Origin: Allohoeflea poritis
GTDB lineage: Bacteria > Pseudomonadota > Alphaproteobacteria > Rhizobiales > Rhizobiaceae
Direction: 5' to 3'
Length of the DNA stretch: 64,000 bases
Assembly: GCF_027889715.1 (NCBI RefSeq)
Contig: NZ_JAPJZH010000002.1
Location: forward strand, 310,001-374,000
Shown here: piece after piece, positions 17,560 to 25,908 of the stretch
Layout of the letters: each line of letters starts with the position of its first letter
How positions within the stretch are numbered: the stretch's first letter is position 1
Position numbers and translations under genes: made by a program
Notes under the pieces: generated by a model
The model's database searches: none
What the model was told of the DNA's origin: nothing
What the model saw: the letters and a program-made list of their open reading frames with translations, nothing else

Positions 17560-19134
17560 TTACTCCGCTTCCAACTCGATATTGAACCGCTCGCGAATGC
17601 GCCTGTCGAGATCTGCGGAGATATGTTTCGGAAAGACCGTTGAAAGAATCCGGTTCTTCTCCGCGATCGCCGTCTCCACGATATCCGGCCTGCCTTTTTC
17701 AACCCACTCCTTGGGGCTCGTCCGGTCGCCGATCACCGGATAGATATATTCGGTCTGCATCAGCGCCAGTGTCTGCTCGTGGCCGAGATAATGTCCCGGC
17801 CCGTTGATGGACACATCCTCGATCGAGGCGAGCGAAAGCGATTCGTCATTGACCTCGATACCGCGAACGCAGCGCATGCACTGACCCAGCATGTCGTTGT
17901 CGATGATCAGGCTTTCCAGCGAGAAGCCGAGCAGAGAGGCATGCATGCCGGCCGATTCATAGACCATGTTGAGACCGGAAAGTCCGGCCATCACATTGGT
18001 GATGCCTTTCTCGTATCCGGCCTGAACGTCCGGCACTTTGGAATCGGCGATGCCGGCCGCCGCGCCGCCCGGAAGGTCATAGAAATGGGCCATCTGCGCG
18101 CAGGCCGCCGAAAGCAGCGCCTGCTCGCCCGATCCGCCCGACATGGCGCCGGTGCGCAGATCGGACACGAAGGGCCAGGTGCCGAATATCGCCGGATGTC
18201 CCTTTGAGATGGCATTCACATAGACCAGGCCGGCAAGCACCTCGGCAACCGCCTGCACCACCGCCCCGGCAATCGCCGCCGGCGCGGTCGCACCCGCCTG
18301 CCCCGCCGAAAGCAGCAGAACCGGCATGCCCGCGCGCACGCATTGCTCGAGCACATGACAGGCATCCTCGGCAAACCGCAGCGGCGGCACAACGAAACAG
18401 TTCGAGTTGGAAACGAAGGGGCGCGCCCTGAAAGCCGCTTCGCCACCGGCGATCATATGCAGCATTTCCAGCGATGGCTTCACGCTCTCGCCGACCGAAA
18501 AACTCGTTCCGATATGCTTGGTTGTTCCCAGAAGGCAGGCATAGAGCGTGTTGATGTCGAGTTGGACAGGATCGGGAATATCGCGTGCGACCACGGGCCG
18601 TTGGAAGAAATGCACATTGTCCAGTGTTTCGACGATACGGGCCGCGTCATAAAGATCGCGTAACTCGGATTCGCGGTATTCGCGCCTTTCCACGTCGACG
18701 ATATGCACCGCCGCGCCGGCTGTCCCGAAATGCACCTTCTTGCCGGACAAAATCATATCGTGCGCGGGATCCTGGCCGCAAATCGTCAAGTTGCGGGCCG
18801 CGTTTCGCACCGTGTCCATGACCAGTTCGCGCGGAAACCGCAATCGTCCGTCCTCGCCATAGGTCGCGCCGGCGGCTGTGCACACATCTATGCAGCTCTC
18901 GATCGGCTGTCCCATCCCGACATCCTCAAGGACGGTGAGCGCCGCCTCGTGAATGCGTTCCAGATCGTTTTCCGAAAGCGGGCGATAACTGCCCGACGAC
19001 ATGCCCGGCCGGACCGGGCGCACCGATTTGTCCAGCGGCGCGGCGCGCATGGCCCGCCTTGCTTCGCGTCCTCCCGAACGGCGTCTTTCCCGTTCCACGC
19101 CCGGCACCTCCACCTCGTCAACAAGCTTCGACAT
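17560..19134 (-). CDS. Trimethylamine methyltransferase (MttB) family protein, non-pyrrolysine type
   Basis: This is a 524-residue member of the MttB superfamily (PSEEDLxRIHEAAL-like N-terminal repeat region; GTAGAAVHIVDVERREY; a glycine-rich barrel with GAMSGGSGEQALLSAA). The frame is open throughout, with no in-frame amber codon, so it is a non-pyrrolysine homologue. Characterised members demethylate quaternary amines such as glycine betaine, proline betaine or carnitine and transfer the methyl to a corrinoid protein. ATG 19132-19134 is chosen as start; an upstream extension would cover the preceding gene's end. It follows an FAD/GcvT demethylase gene by 43 nt and is convergent with xsc. 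No corrinoid protein or reactivase is encoded in the window, so the methyl acceptor is unknown. Confidence 0.85.
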   Translation of the reverse strand: MSKLVDEVEVPGVERERRRSGGREARRAMRAAPLDKSVRPVRPGMSSGSYRPLSENDLERIHEAALTVLEDVGMGQPIESCIDVCTAAGATYGEDGRLRFPRELVMDTVRNAARNLTICGQDPAHDMILSGKKVHFGTAGAAVHIVDVERREYRESELRDLYDAARIVETLDNVHFFQRPVVARDIPDPVQLDINTLYACLLGTTKHIGTSFSVGESVKPSLEMLHMIAGGEAAFRARPFVSNSNCFVVPPLRFAEDACHVLEQCVRAGMPVLLLSAGQAGATAPAAIAGAVVQAVAEVLAGLVYVNAISKGHPAIFGTWPFVSDLRTGAMSGGSGEQALLSAACAQMAHFYDLPGGAAAGIADSKVPDVQAGYEKGITNVMAGLSGLNMVYESAGMHASLLGFSLESLIIDNDMLGQCMRCVRGIEVNDESLSLASIEDVSINGPGHYLGHEQTLALMQTEYIYPVIGDRTSPKEWVEKGRPDIVETAIAEKNRILSTVFPKHISADLDRRIRERFNIELEAE

Positions 19135-19177
19135 CGGCGTCAATCCTCCAATATGCGGCCGCTCAACTCCTCCGGCA

Positions 19178-21613
19178 CTATGCCCGCAAACGCTCGTTTT
19201 CCGGATCGTAGATGACTTCCGGAACGACCGTTGCGGGTCGTTTTTCGCCATAGATATCGACCAGGAGCCGCGTTCCTTCCGCTGTCTGCGCGGCATCCAC
19301 ATAGCCGAGCGCGATGGACTTTCCGGTACGGTGTCCGAAACCGCCCGACGTGATCAGTCCGACGCGCTGGTCGCCCGAGAAAACCGGGCTTCCGTAAGGC
19401 GCTTCGGTGCCGTCTCCCGGCTCGAGCTCCATGGCGACGAACCGCTCGGCGACGCCCTCCTGGCTTTGCTTCAACAGCGCCTCGCGACCGATAAACTGCG
19501 TCTTGTTCAGCTTGACGAAACGGTCGACGGCGGATGTCAGTGGCGTATATTCGGAAGACAGATCCTGTTTCCAGCCTCGATAGCCCTTTTCAAGGCGCAT
19601 CGAATCCATCGCATACATGCCGAAATGGCCGATACCGTGCGCTTCGCCGGCTTCCAGCAATTGCTTGTGCACCGCCGCCATGGTCTCCATCGGCATGTGC
19701 AGCTCATAGCCGAGTTCGCCGACGAAATTGACCCGCAATACGAGCCCGTGCGCCATGCCGATCGTGATCGGCGCGGCACACAGCCAAGGCAAGGCCGCGT
19801 TCGAGGGGTCTTCATCGGCAATCGCTGAGAGGATTTCACGCGATTTCGGCCCTGCCAGCACCAGCGTGCCGTAGCGGGCGGTGATATCCTCCAGCGACAC
19901 CGAACCATCATCCGGCATGTGCTGCTTGAGCCAGTCGCGGTCGTGCCAGTAGCCCGCCGCCGGCCCGATCAGCCAGAACCGATCATCGGCGAGCCGCGTG
20001 ATCGTCAGCTCGGTCATCACCCGGCCGCTTTCGGCGCAGAAATAGGCCAGCGACACACGCCCCTGCCGCGGAAGCGATCCCGTGATCATGCCGTCGAGCC
20101 AGTCGGCTGCGCCCGGTCCTGAAAGCTCGAACCGTGTGAAGCCGGTCAGGTCGAGAATGCCGGCACGCTCGGTGACGGTCTTGACCTCGGCGGCGATCGC
20201 ATCGTCGAAATGCGGCCGTCCATGGGTCAGGTCCGGCTCCGGCCGGTCGCCCTCGCGGGCAAACCAGAGCGGCCGCTCCCAGCCGCCGAAACTGCCGAAC
20301 TGCGCACCGTGTTCCGCCATGGCATCGTAGAGCGGCGAGGCCTTTGCCGGACGTCCTGCCGGCCACGGCCGGTGCGGCAGATGCATCGCATATTCGTTCT
20401 GATAGACCTCGATGGCCTTGACCGTCGCGTATGTTTTCGTCGCGTAGTCGGTGAAACGCCGCGGATCGACCATCCAAAGATCGAGTTCCGTTTCGCCTTC
20501 GGTAATGAACTCGGCGATCACCTTGCCGGCCCCGCCTGCCTGGCATATGCCGAATGTGAAAACGCAGGCTTCGAAGAAGTTGGTCAGCCCGGGCGCCGGA
20601 CCGATCAGCGGCAAGCCGTCCGGCGCGTAAGGGATCGGCCCGTTGATGACCTTCTGCACGCCGCCGGTCGCCAGCATCGGCACCCGCTCGCAGGCGGCGT
20701 TGATATACCATTCGAGCCGCTCCAGATCGTCCGGATAGAGCTGGAAGGCGAAATCCTCGGGTGTGCCTTCTTTCAGCCAGTGCGGCGTCGCCTGCCACTC
20801 ATAGGGCCCGAGGATGAGCCCGTTGCCCTCCTGGCGCAGATAGTAGCTGTCGTCCGGATCGCGCAGCAGCGGCACTTTCTTGTCCAGCGCCTCCAATTCG
20901 CCGATCGCCTCGGTCACCAGGTACTGGTGCGACATGGTCACCATCGGAATGTCCCGCCCGACCATGCGGCCGATTTCATCGGCGTAGTAGCCAGCCGCAT
21001 TGATGACGATCTCGGCATGGACGCTGCCCTTGTCCGTCGTCACGTCCCAGGTGCCGTCGGCCCGCTGGGACAGCCCCGTCACCTTGGTAAAGCGCGCCAC
21101 CTTGGCACCCTTGTCGCGCGCGCCCTTGGCAAAAGCCTGGGTAAGCTGCGCCGGATCGATGTCGCCGTCTTCGGAGTCCCAGGCGCCACCCATGAGGTCG
21201 TGCGTCTCCAGCCAGGGATAGTATTTGCCCTTCAGTTCCTGTGCGGAGAGCACGTCCATGTCCATGCCGGCGGCATTGGCCATGGAAGCGACATGCTCGA
21301 ACTCCTGCATGCGCTCTTTCGAGTGCGCCAGGCGCACGGCACCCGTCATGTGGCGGTTGATGGGATAGCCGACCTCGTCGCCGAGCCTGTTGTAGAGCCG
21401 CGAGCCGTAGTTCTGCAGCTTCATCAGGTTGAGATTGCCGGAGAAATTCGGCGTATTGCCGGCCGCGTGCCAGGTCGAACCGGATGTCAGCTCGTTCTTC
21501 TCGATCAGCAACACATCGGTCTCGCCGGCCATCGCCAGATGATAAAGACAGCTTGCGCCGACGGCGCCGCCACCGATGATGACAACACGGGCGTGGGAAG
21601 CGAGCTCGGCCAT
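19178..21613 (-). CDS. FAD-dependent demethylating dehydrogenase with GcvT domain, copy 2
   Basis: This 811-residue protein of the dimethylglycine/sarcosine dehydrogenase family has an FAD domain with IIGGGAVGA near residue 12 and the likely covalent-FAD histidine His49 in SGSTWHAAGN. From about residue 430 comes a GcvT-type folate-binding region (FVGELGYELHMPME; DSMRLEKGYRGWKQDL). It should oxidise a secondary or tertiary N-methylamine and pass the one-carbon unit to tetrahydrofolate. It lies in an operon with an XRE-cupin regulator (17 nt upstream) and an MttB-family methyltransferase (43 nt downstream). This suggests stepwise removal of methyl groups: first from a quaternary amine, then from the resulting tertiary or secondary amine. 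Confidence 0.85.
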   Translation of the reverse strand: MAELASHARVVIIGGGAVGASCLYHLAMAGETDVLLIEKNELTSGSTWHAAGNTPNFSGNLNLMKLQNYGSRLYNRLGDEVGYPINRHMTGAVRLAHSKERMQEFEHVASMANAAGMDMDVLSAQELKGKYYPWLETHDLMGGAWDSEDGDIDPAQLTQAFAKGARDKGAKVARFTKVTGLSQRADGTWDVTTDKGSVHAEIVINAAGYYADEIGRMVGRDIPMVTMSHQYLVTEAIGELEALDKKVPLLRDPDDSYYLRQEGNGLILGPYEWQATPHWLKEGTPEDFAFQLYPDDLERLEWYINAACERVPMLATGGVQKVINGPIPYAPDGLPLIGPAPGLTNFFEACVFTFGICQAGGAGKVIAEFITEGETELDLWMVDPRRFTDYATKTYATVKAIEVYQNEYAMHLPHRPWPAGRPAKASPLYDAMAEHGAQFGSFGGWERPLWFAREGDRPEPDLTHGRPHFDDAIAAEVKTVTERAGILDLTGFTRFELSGPGAADWLDGMITGSLPRQGRVSLAYFCAESGRVMTELTITRLADDRFWLIGPAAGYWHDRDWLKQHMPDDGSVSLEDITARYGTLVLAGPKSREILSAIADEDPSNAALPWLCAAPITIGMAHGLVLRVNFVGELGYELHMPMETMAAVHKQLLEAGEAHGIGHFGMYAMDSMRLEKGYRGWKQDLSSEYTPLTSAVDRFVKLNKTQFIGREALLKQSQEGVAERFVAMELEPGDGTEAPYGSPVFSGDQRVGLITSGGFGHRTGKSIALGYVDAAQTAEGTRLLVDIYGEKRPATVVPEVIYDPENERLRA

Positions 21614-21630
21614 ATGAACCTCACTATTGT

Positions 21631-22227
21631 TCAGTAGATGGGTGGGGAGACGACCCAGATCGCGACAGCCGGTTCGTCCGAGTTGTTCTCCCAGTCGAAC
21701 TCTTCTTCCTTGAAGCGGAAACTGTCACCGGCATGGACCGTGAATTTCTTGTCGCCAATGCGGATATCGAGCATGCCGGACACCATATAGGCGGTCTCCT
21801 CCGTCATGCGCAGCGCTGGCCTGGAGCGCTTCGAACGGGGCGCGAAAATGCTGCGGATCACTTCGAAGGAACCGGACAGGTCCGGTGAAAGCAGTTCTTC
21901 GGCCAGCCCGCCTTCAGTATCGCCGCTCGTGCGCCTCAAGCCGGCCCGCGTGATATAACCGCGTTCCGCCTCCGACACGTCCGACAACACCAGAAACCAG
22001 CCCAGCGGCACACCGAACAGGTCGGCGACCTGCCGCAGTTCTTCGGTCGAAAGCTCCGATATGCCGCGCTCGACCTGGCTGAGATAGCCGATCGAGCGGC
22101 CGAGCTTGACCGCCATTTCGGTCAGCGTCATGCCCTTTGATTGCCGGATCGCCCTGATGTCCCGGCCGATATCAGCCGACACGTTACCCGGGTCGTATTT
22201 TTCCGCCTGCGCGCCGTCGCTTGCCAT
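21631..22227 (-). CDS. XRE-family regulator with C-terminal cupin domain
   Basis: This 198-residue protein has an N-terminal HTH of the Cro/CI (XRE) type (about residues 20-75; MTLTEMAVKLGRSIGYLSQVERG) and a C-terminal double-stranded beta-helix cupin (MTEETAYMVSGMLDIRIG ... HAGDSFRF). This architecture regulates amine, polyamine and amino acid catabolic genes such as PuuR-like systems, with the cupin binding the small effector. ATG at 22225-22227 is preferred over a TTG four codons upstream. As the first gene of the demethylase/MttB operon it probably autoregulates. A 6-bp inverted repeat lies about 75-97 bp upstream of the start. Confidence 0.85.
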   Translation of the reverse strand: MASDGAQAEKYDPGNVSADIGRDIRAIRQSKGMTLTEMAVKLGRSIGYLSQVERGISELSTEELRQVADLFGVPLGWFLVLSDVSEAERGYITRAGLRRTSGDTEGGLAEELLSPDLSGSFEVIRSIFAPRSKRSRPALRMTEETAYMVSGMLDIRIGDKKFTVHAGDSFRFKEEEFDWENNSDEPAVAIWVVSPPIY

Positions 22228-22301
22228 TGTGCCGTCCAAACCGTTTGCGTCACGCGCCAGCCCGCTGGCGAGACATGCCGGCGAGCTTCCATCAACGCTG
22301 A

Positions 22302-22324
22302 TGAAAAATCAACAGTTATTTTCA
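22302..22324 (-). promoter_or_regulatory. Inverted repeat upstream of the XRE-cupin operon
   Basis: TGAAAA (22302-22307) and TTTTCA (22319-22324) form an inverted repeat with an 11-nt AT-rich spacer in the 120-nt gap between the ferredoxin-reductase-like gene and the XRE-cupin gene. It stands out from GC-rich flanks and has a spacing suitable for a dimeric HTH regulator. It may be the regulator's own operator, or simply promoter AT-richness. Confidence 0.35.
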
Positions 22325-22347
22325 CGGGCGGCAAATGCGCCGGATTG

Positions 22348-23511
22348 CTAGTCCTGGCTCGCCAGTTCCCGGCGCGCCATCATGTGGGCACGCGGCATGT
22401 TGACGGCATCGACGCAAAGCAGCCGATCGCCGGCAAAGTAGCGCACGGCAAAGGCGTTCTCCGCCTCGTCTCCCTCGACTTCGGTGCGGTCGTAGCCCTG
22501 TGAGAGACCGGCAATCTGCAGCTTGATGTCATACTGGTCCGACCAGAACCAGGGCACAGGATCGTACAACTCGTCCGAACCGAGCATGGCCCCGGCCGCG
22601 TGCTTGCCCTGGTCGATGGCGTTCTGGACGCTTTCAAGCCGGATATGTCGCTGGTAGCGCCCCGAATAGAAGCTCGAGCAGTCGCCGGCCGCGTAGATAT
22701 CCGGATCGGACGTGCGACACGTCCCGTCGGTCGAAACGCCATTCTCGATCGTCAGGCCCGCCTGCACGGCAAGTTCGCAGACCGGCTCGGCACCGACCGC
22801 CATGAGGATCATGTCGGCCTCGATTTCCTGCCCGTCGCGCAACCGGATCCGCTCGACCCGTCCAGCGCCCTCGATCGACTCCAGCACGGCATTGAGATGG
22901 ATGGCCACGCCGTTCCTGCTGTGCGCACGGTGGAAATAGTCCGACATCTGCGGACAAACGACGCGCTGCAGGACCCGCTCCATGCCCTCGATCACCGTGA
23001 CATCGTGCTTGAAGGAACGCAGCGCCGAAGCCACCTCCAGGCCGATATAGCCGCCGCCGATGATCGCTATTCGCGTCTCCGGCTTAAGCTCATTCGTGAT
23101 CGCCTCGACATCGGCGATCGTGCGCATGTAGTGAACCCCTTCCAGGTCGAGGCCCGGCACCGGGATCTTGCGCGAACGCGTGCCGGTCGCCAGCAGCAGT
23201 TTCGAATAGGCAAGCGCATCGCCGCCCTGAAGCATCACCTTCCGGCTCCCCGGATCGATGCTTTCGACCCAAACGGAAAGCCGCGCATCGATATTGAACC
23301 GGTCGAAATAATCCGGCCCCTTGAGCATCAGGCGTTCCAGGCTCATCTCACCTTTCAGGAATGCCTTGGAAAGCGGCGGCCTCTGATAGGGCGCATGCGG
23401 CTCGTCGCCGATCAGGACAAGATCGCCATCATAACCCTGTTGGCGCAACGTTTCGGTCGCCTTCTGGCCGCACTGGCCGGCACCGATGATGATAATCGGA
23501 TCATTCGCCAT
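22348..23511 (-). CDS. FAD/NAD-dependent ferredoxin reductase-like oxidoreductase
   Basis: This 387-residue pyridine nucleotide-disulfide-type flavoprotein has an N-terminal FAD motif (IIGAGQCGQKATETLRQQGY) and a central NAD(P) motif (IAIIGGGYIGLEVASALRSF), with TDGTCRTSDPDIYAAGD completing the FAD site. The layout matches rhodocoxin, putidaredoxin and dioxygenase ferredoxin reductases. It is probably the electron-feeding partner of a ferredoxin-dependent oxygenase or demethylase, but no ferredoxin, Rieske oxygenase or P450 gene is in the window. It follows the stand-alone AsnC-domain gene by 21 nt, so the two form a small operon. Confidence 0.85.
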   Translation of the reverse strand: MANDPIIIIGAGQCGQKATETLRQQGYDGDLVLIGDEPHAPYQRPPLSKAFLKGEMSLERLMLKGPDYFDRFNIDARLSVWVESIDPGSRKVMLQGGDALAYSKLLLATGTRSRKIPVPGLDLEGVHYMRTIADVEAITNELKPETRIAIIGGGYIGLEVASALRSFKHDVTVIEGMERVLQRVVCPQMSDYFHRAHSRNGVAIHLNAVLESIEGAGRVERIRLRDGQEIEADMILMAVGAEPVCELAVQAGLTIENGVSTDGTCRTSDPDIYAAGDCSSFYSGRYQRHIRLESVQNAIDQGKHAAGAMLGSDELYDPVPWFWSDQYDIKLQIAGLSQGYDRTEVEGDEAENAFAVRYFAGDRLLCVDAVNMPRAHMMARRELASQD

Positions 23512-23532
23512 CGGATCGCTCCTGCAATGCCA

Positions 23533-23769
23533 CTAAAATGCGGTGAAGGTCATCGTTGTCAGCGACCGGGCAATGCCGGGAATGTTCAACACATTGTCGT
23601 GGACATATTTACCGATATCCTCGCCCTTCGGAACGTAGATCTTCATCAGAAGATCGAACTCGCCGGACGTCGAATAGAGTTCCGACACGATCTCGCGGTC
23701 ATAGAGCTTGTCGGCAACGGCATAGGCCTTGCCGGGCTGACACTGGAGTTGAACGAAAACGCAGGTCAT
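23533..23769 (-). CDS. Stand-alone Lrp/AsnC ligand-binding (RAM) domain protein
   Basis: This is a 78-residue protein consisting only of the AsnC/Lrp effector-binding alpha-beta domain (MTCVFVQLQCQPGKAYAVADKLYD ... STSGEFDLLMKIYVPK), with no DNA-binding helix-turn-helix. Such stand-alone modules form oligomers and bind small amino-acid-like ligands. ATG 23767-23769 begins exactly where the domain begins. The frame's upstream extension is arginine-rich and unlike the family. It precedes a ferredoxin-reductase-like gene by 21 nt and is divergent from a ureohydrolase gene. Its role may be sensing or co-regulation, but I cannot assign it. Confidence 0.8.
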   Translation of the reverse strand: MTCVFVQLQCQPGKAYAVADKLYDREIVSELYSTSGEFDLLMKIYVPKGEDIGKYVHDNVLNIPGIARSLTTMTFTAF

Positions 23770-24003
23770 GGCCTCCTCCAATCGCTGTTCACGCGCCCTG
23801 AACGCGGGTGCTGAAAGTCGCTGTACGTTACGCCGCCGAAAAGCCTTCATCCGGCCGGCAACCGGCGCATCTATTGCATCGATCGCGATCGCAGGCAATC
23901 ATTATGCATACCGGTCCGGTTGCTATCGAAATCACGGCGCTGACAATGCGTGCCCGTCGCGTCAATGGCGTCGAAACCCAACGCTCCTTTACAGGAAAAA
24001 TCA

Positions 24004-24984
24004 ATGCCCGATCCCTTCTTCCAGCCCGTTTCGGGCATCGACTCGCCCCGCTTCGCCGGTGTCCCCACCTTCATGCGGCTTCCCCATGTCGAACTGGACG
24101 ACAGCCGCATCGCCGATGTAGATGTCGGCCTTGTCGGCATTCCGTTCGACAGCGGAACGACCAACCGGCCGGGCGCGCGGCACGGCCCCCGTCAATTGCG
24201 CGATCAGTCAACCATGATCCGCATGAGCCACCCGGTGACACGCACCAATCCGTTTGAACTGGTCAATTGCGCCGATCTGGGTGACGTCAACCCGAACCCC
24301 GTCAGCATCGAGGACACATTCGAGCGCATCACGGCTTTCTACCGACGCCTGGCAAGCCAGGGCATCCGACCGCTTTCCTTTGGCGGCGATCATTCGCTGT
24401 CCTTTCCCGTGCTTCAGGGCATTGTCGACAAGGGCAACCCGGTCGGCATGATCCATTTCGACGCCCATACGGATCTCTTCGACGGCTATTTCGGCGATTT
24501 CAAGCTGACCCATGGCACACCGTTCCGTCGCGCCGTGGAGGCCGGGGTGCTCGACCCTGAACGCGTCGTGCAGATCGGCATCCGCGGCACGGCCTATGGC
24601 TTCGACGATATCGAATGGGCCGAAGAGCATGGGGTGCGTATCATTCGCATCGAGGAGTTCATGGACCGCGGCATCGAAGACGTCATGACCGAGGCGCGGC
24701 GGATCGTTGGGTCGGCCGAGACCTATATCAGCTTCGACATTGATTTCATCGACCCGGCCTTTGCCCCCGGCACCGGAACGCCCGAGATCGGCGGCCCCGA
24801 CACCTACACGGCGCAGCGATGCGTGCGCCTTCTCGATGGCGTGAACATCATCGGCGCGGATGTGGTAGAGGTCTCGCCGCCGCTCGATCCGTCCGGCGCG
24901 ACGGCCTGGGTCGGTGTCTCGATTGCCTTTGAAATCCTGTGCGTTCTCGCCCGCAGCCTGGAGGCCCGAAAGTCCGGCGCCTGA
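24004..24984 (+). CDS. Ureohydrolase (agmatinase/guanidino-acid hydrolase family)
   Basis: This 326-residue arginase-family enzyme has the full binuclear manganese set: His130 in GGDHS, Asp153, His155 and Asp157 in FDAHTD, and Asp245 and Asp247 in SFDIDFIDP. It would hydrolyse a guanidino compound to urea and an amine or amino acid. Agmatinase, guanidinobutyrase and guanidinopropionase cannot be told apart by eye. ATG 24004 is chosen because it starts the conserved N-terminus; earlier in-frame codons fall in the divergent promoter region. The arylformamidase-like gene follows after 96 nt on the same strand. A link to the DauA-like enzyme (arginine metabolism) is possible. Confidence 0.88.
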   Translation: MPDPFFQPVSGIDSPRFAGVPTFMRLPHVELDDSRIADVDVGLVGIPFDSGTTNRPGARHGPRQLRDQSTMIRMSHPVTRTNPFELVNCADLGDVNPNPVSIEDTFERITAFYRRLASQGIRPLSFGGDHSLSFPVLQGIVDKGNPVGMIHFDAHTDLFDGYFGDFKLTHGTPFRRAVEAGVLDPERVVQIGIRGTAYGFDDIEWAEEHGVRIIRIEEFMDRGIEDVMTEARRIVGSAETYISFDIDFIDPAFAPGTGTPEIGGPDTYTAQRCVRLLDGVNIIGADVVEVSPPLDPSGATAWVGVSIAFEILCVLARSLEARKSGA

Positions 24985-25080
24985 ACCGGCATCGCATCCG
25001 GCTCATTCGCTGCCCACTTGCGCCAACGGTTTCTTTCAGGCCACAGTGTCGTACGGGATTGGAGAACTTGGAATTTCAGC

Positions 25081-25908
25081 ATGCTGATGCACCAGATATC
25101 GGACTGGGACGACGCCTACGCCAACATGGCAAACATTCCCGGCGGCGAGGACTATCCGGCAAAATGGGCCGCTCAGGCAAAGCGGTTCCGGCAGGAATAC
25201 CGCGCGACCGGGCGGGCCGAATTCGATGTCGAATATGGCGCCGGCGAGCGCAACACCTTCGATCTTTTTCATCCAGACGGTACGCCGAAAGGGCTGATCG
25301 TCTTCGTGCATGGCGGCTTCTGGCGGGCATTCGACAAATCGTCCTGGTCGCACCTTGCGGCCGGCCCGCTGGCTCACGGCTACAGCATCGCCCTGCCCTC
25401 CTACACACTTTGTCCCGATATCCGCATCGCCGGCATTACCGAGGAAGTCGGCGAGGCGGTGACGGCCGCTGCAGGCCGTGTGGGCGGCGCGATCCACCTG
25501 GCAGGCCATTCGGCCGGCGGCCATCTGGTGACGCGAATGGTTTGCCGCAATACGCCCCTGCCCCCGGATGTCATCGAGCGCATCCGGCTGACGGTCTCGA
25601 TCAGCGGCGTTCACGATCTGCGTCCGCTGATGCGCACGGAGATGAACGACACGCTCAACATCGACCGCATGGAAGCGCTGACCGAAAGCCCGGCCTTGCT
25701 TGAGCCGGTCGGCGATACACGCCTGATCTGCTGGGTCGGCGGCGGGGAGCGTGCCGAGTTTCTTCGCCAGAATGCGCTGCTGGCCAGTATCTGGAAGGGT
25801 CTGGGTGCGGCGACGGTCGACGTCGAGGAGCCCGACCGTCACCATTTCAATGTGGTGGAGGGGCTCCAGGAGGCGGACCATCCGCTGACCTGCGCTTTGT
25901 GCGGCTAG
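25081..25908 (+). CDS. Alpha/beta hydrolase, arylformamidase (kynurenine formamidase)-like
   Basis: This 275-residue alpha/beta hydrolase has the HGGFW oxyanion motif at 77-81 and nucleophile Ser144 in GHSAGG, with a distal RHHFNVVEGL carrying the likely catalytic histidine. The HGG[FY]W signature is shared with kynurenine formamidases and related carboxylesterases. If it does act on N-formylkynurenine, it would feed kynurenine and, through kynureninase, anthranilate to the operon at 1-9833. No tryptophan dioxygenase or kynureninase gene is visible, so this is speculative. Its last 62 nt overlap the 3' end of ccoS on the other strand. Start 25081 is the first ATG with a conserved N-terminus. 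Confidence 0.75.
   Translation: MLMHQISDWDDAYANMANIPGGEDYPAKWAAQAKRFRQEYRATGRAEFDVEYGAGERNTFDLFHPDGTPKGLIVFVHGGFWRAFDKSSWSHLAAGPLAHGYSIALPSYTLCPDIRIAGITEEVGEAVTAAAGRVGGAIHLAGHSAGGHLVTRMVCRNTPLPPDVIERIRLTVSISGVHDLRPLMRTEMNDTLNIDRMEALTESPALLEPVGDTRLICWVGGGERAEFLRQNALLASIWKGLGAATVDVEEPDRHHFNVVEGLQEADHPLTCALCG

Noticed and set aside
17560-19134. Pyrrolysine-containing trimethylamine methyltransferase
   Set aside because: There is no in-frame amber codon in the gene and no pyl gene is seen, so the protein is a non-pyrrolysine MttB homologue with a different likely substrate.
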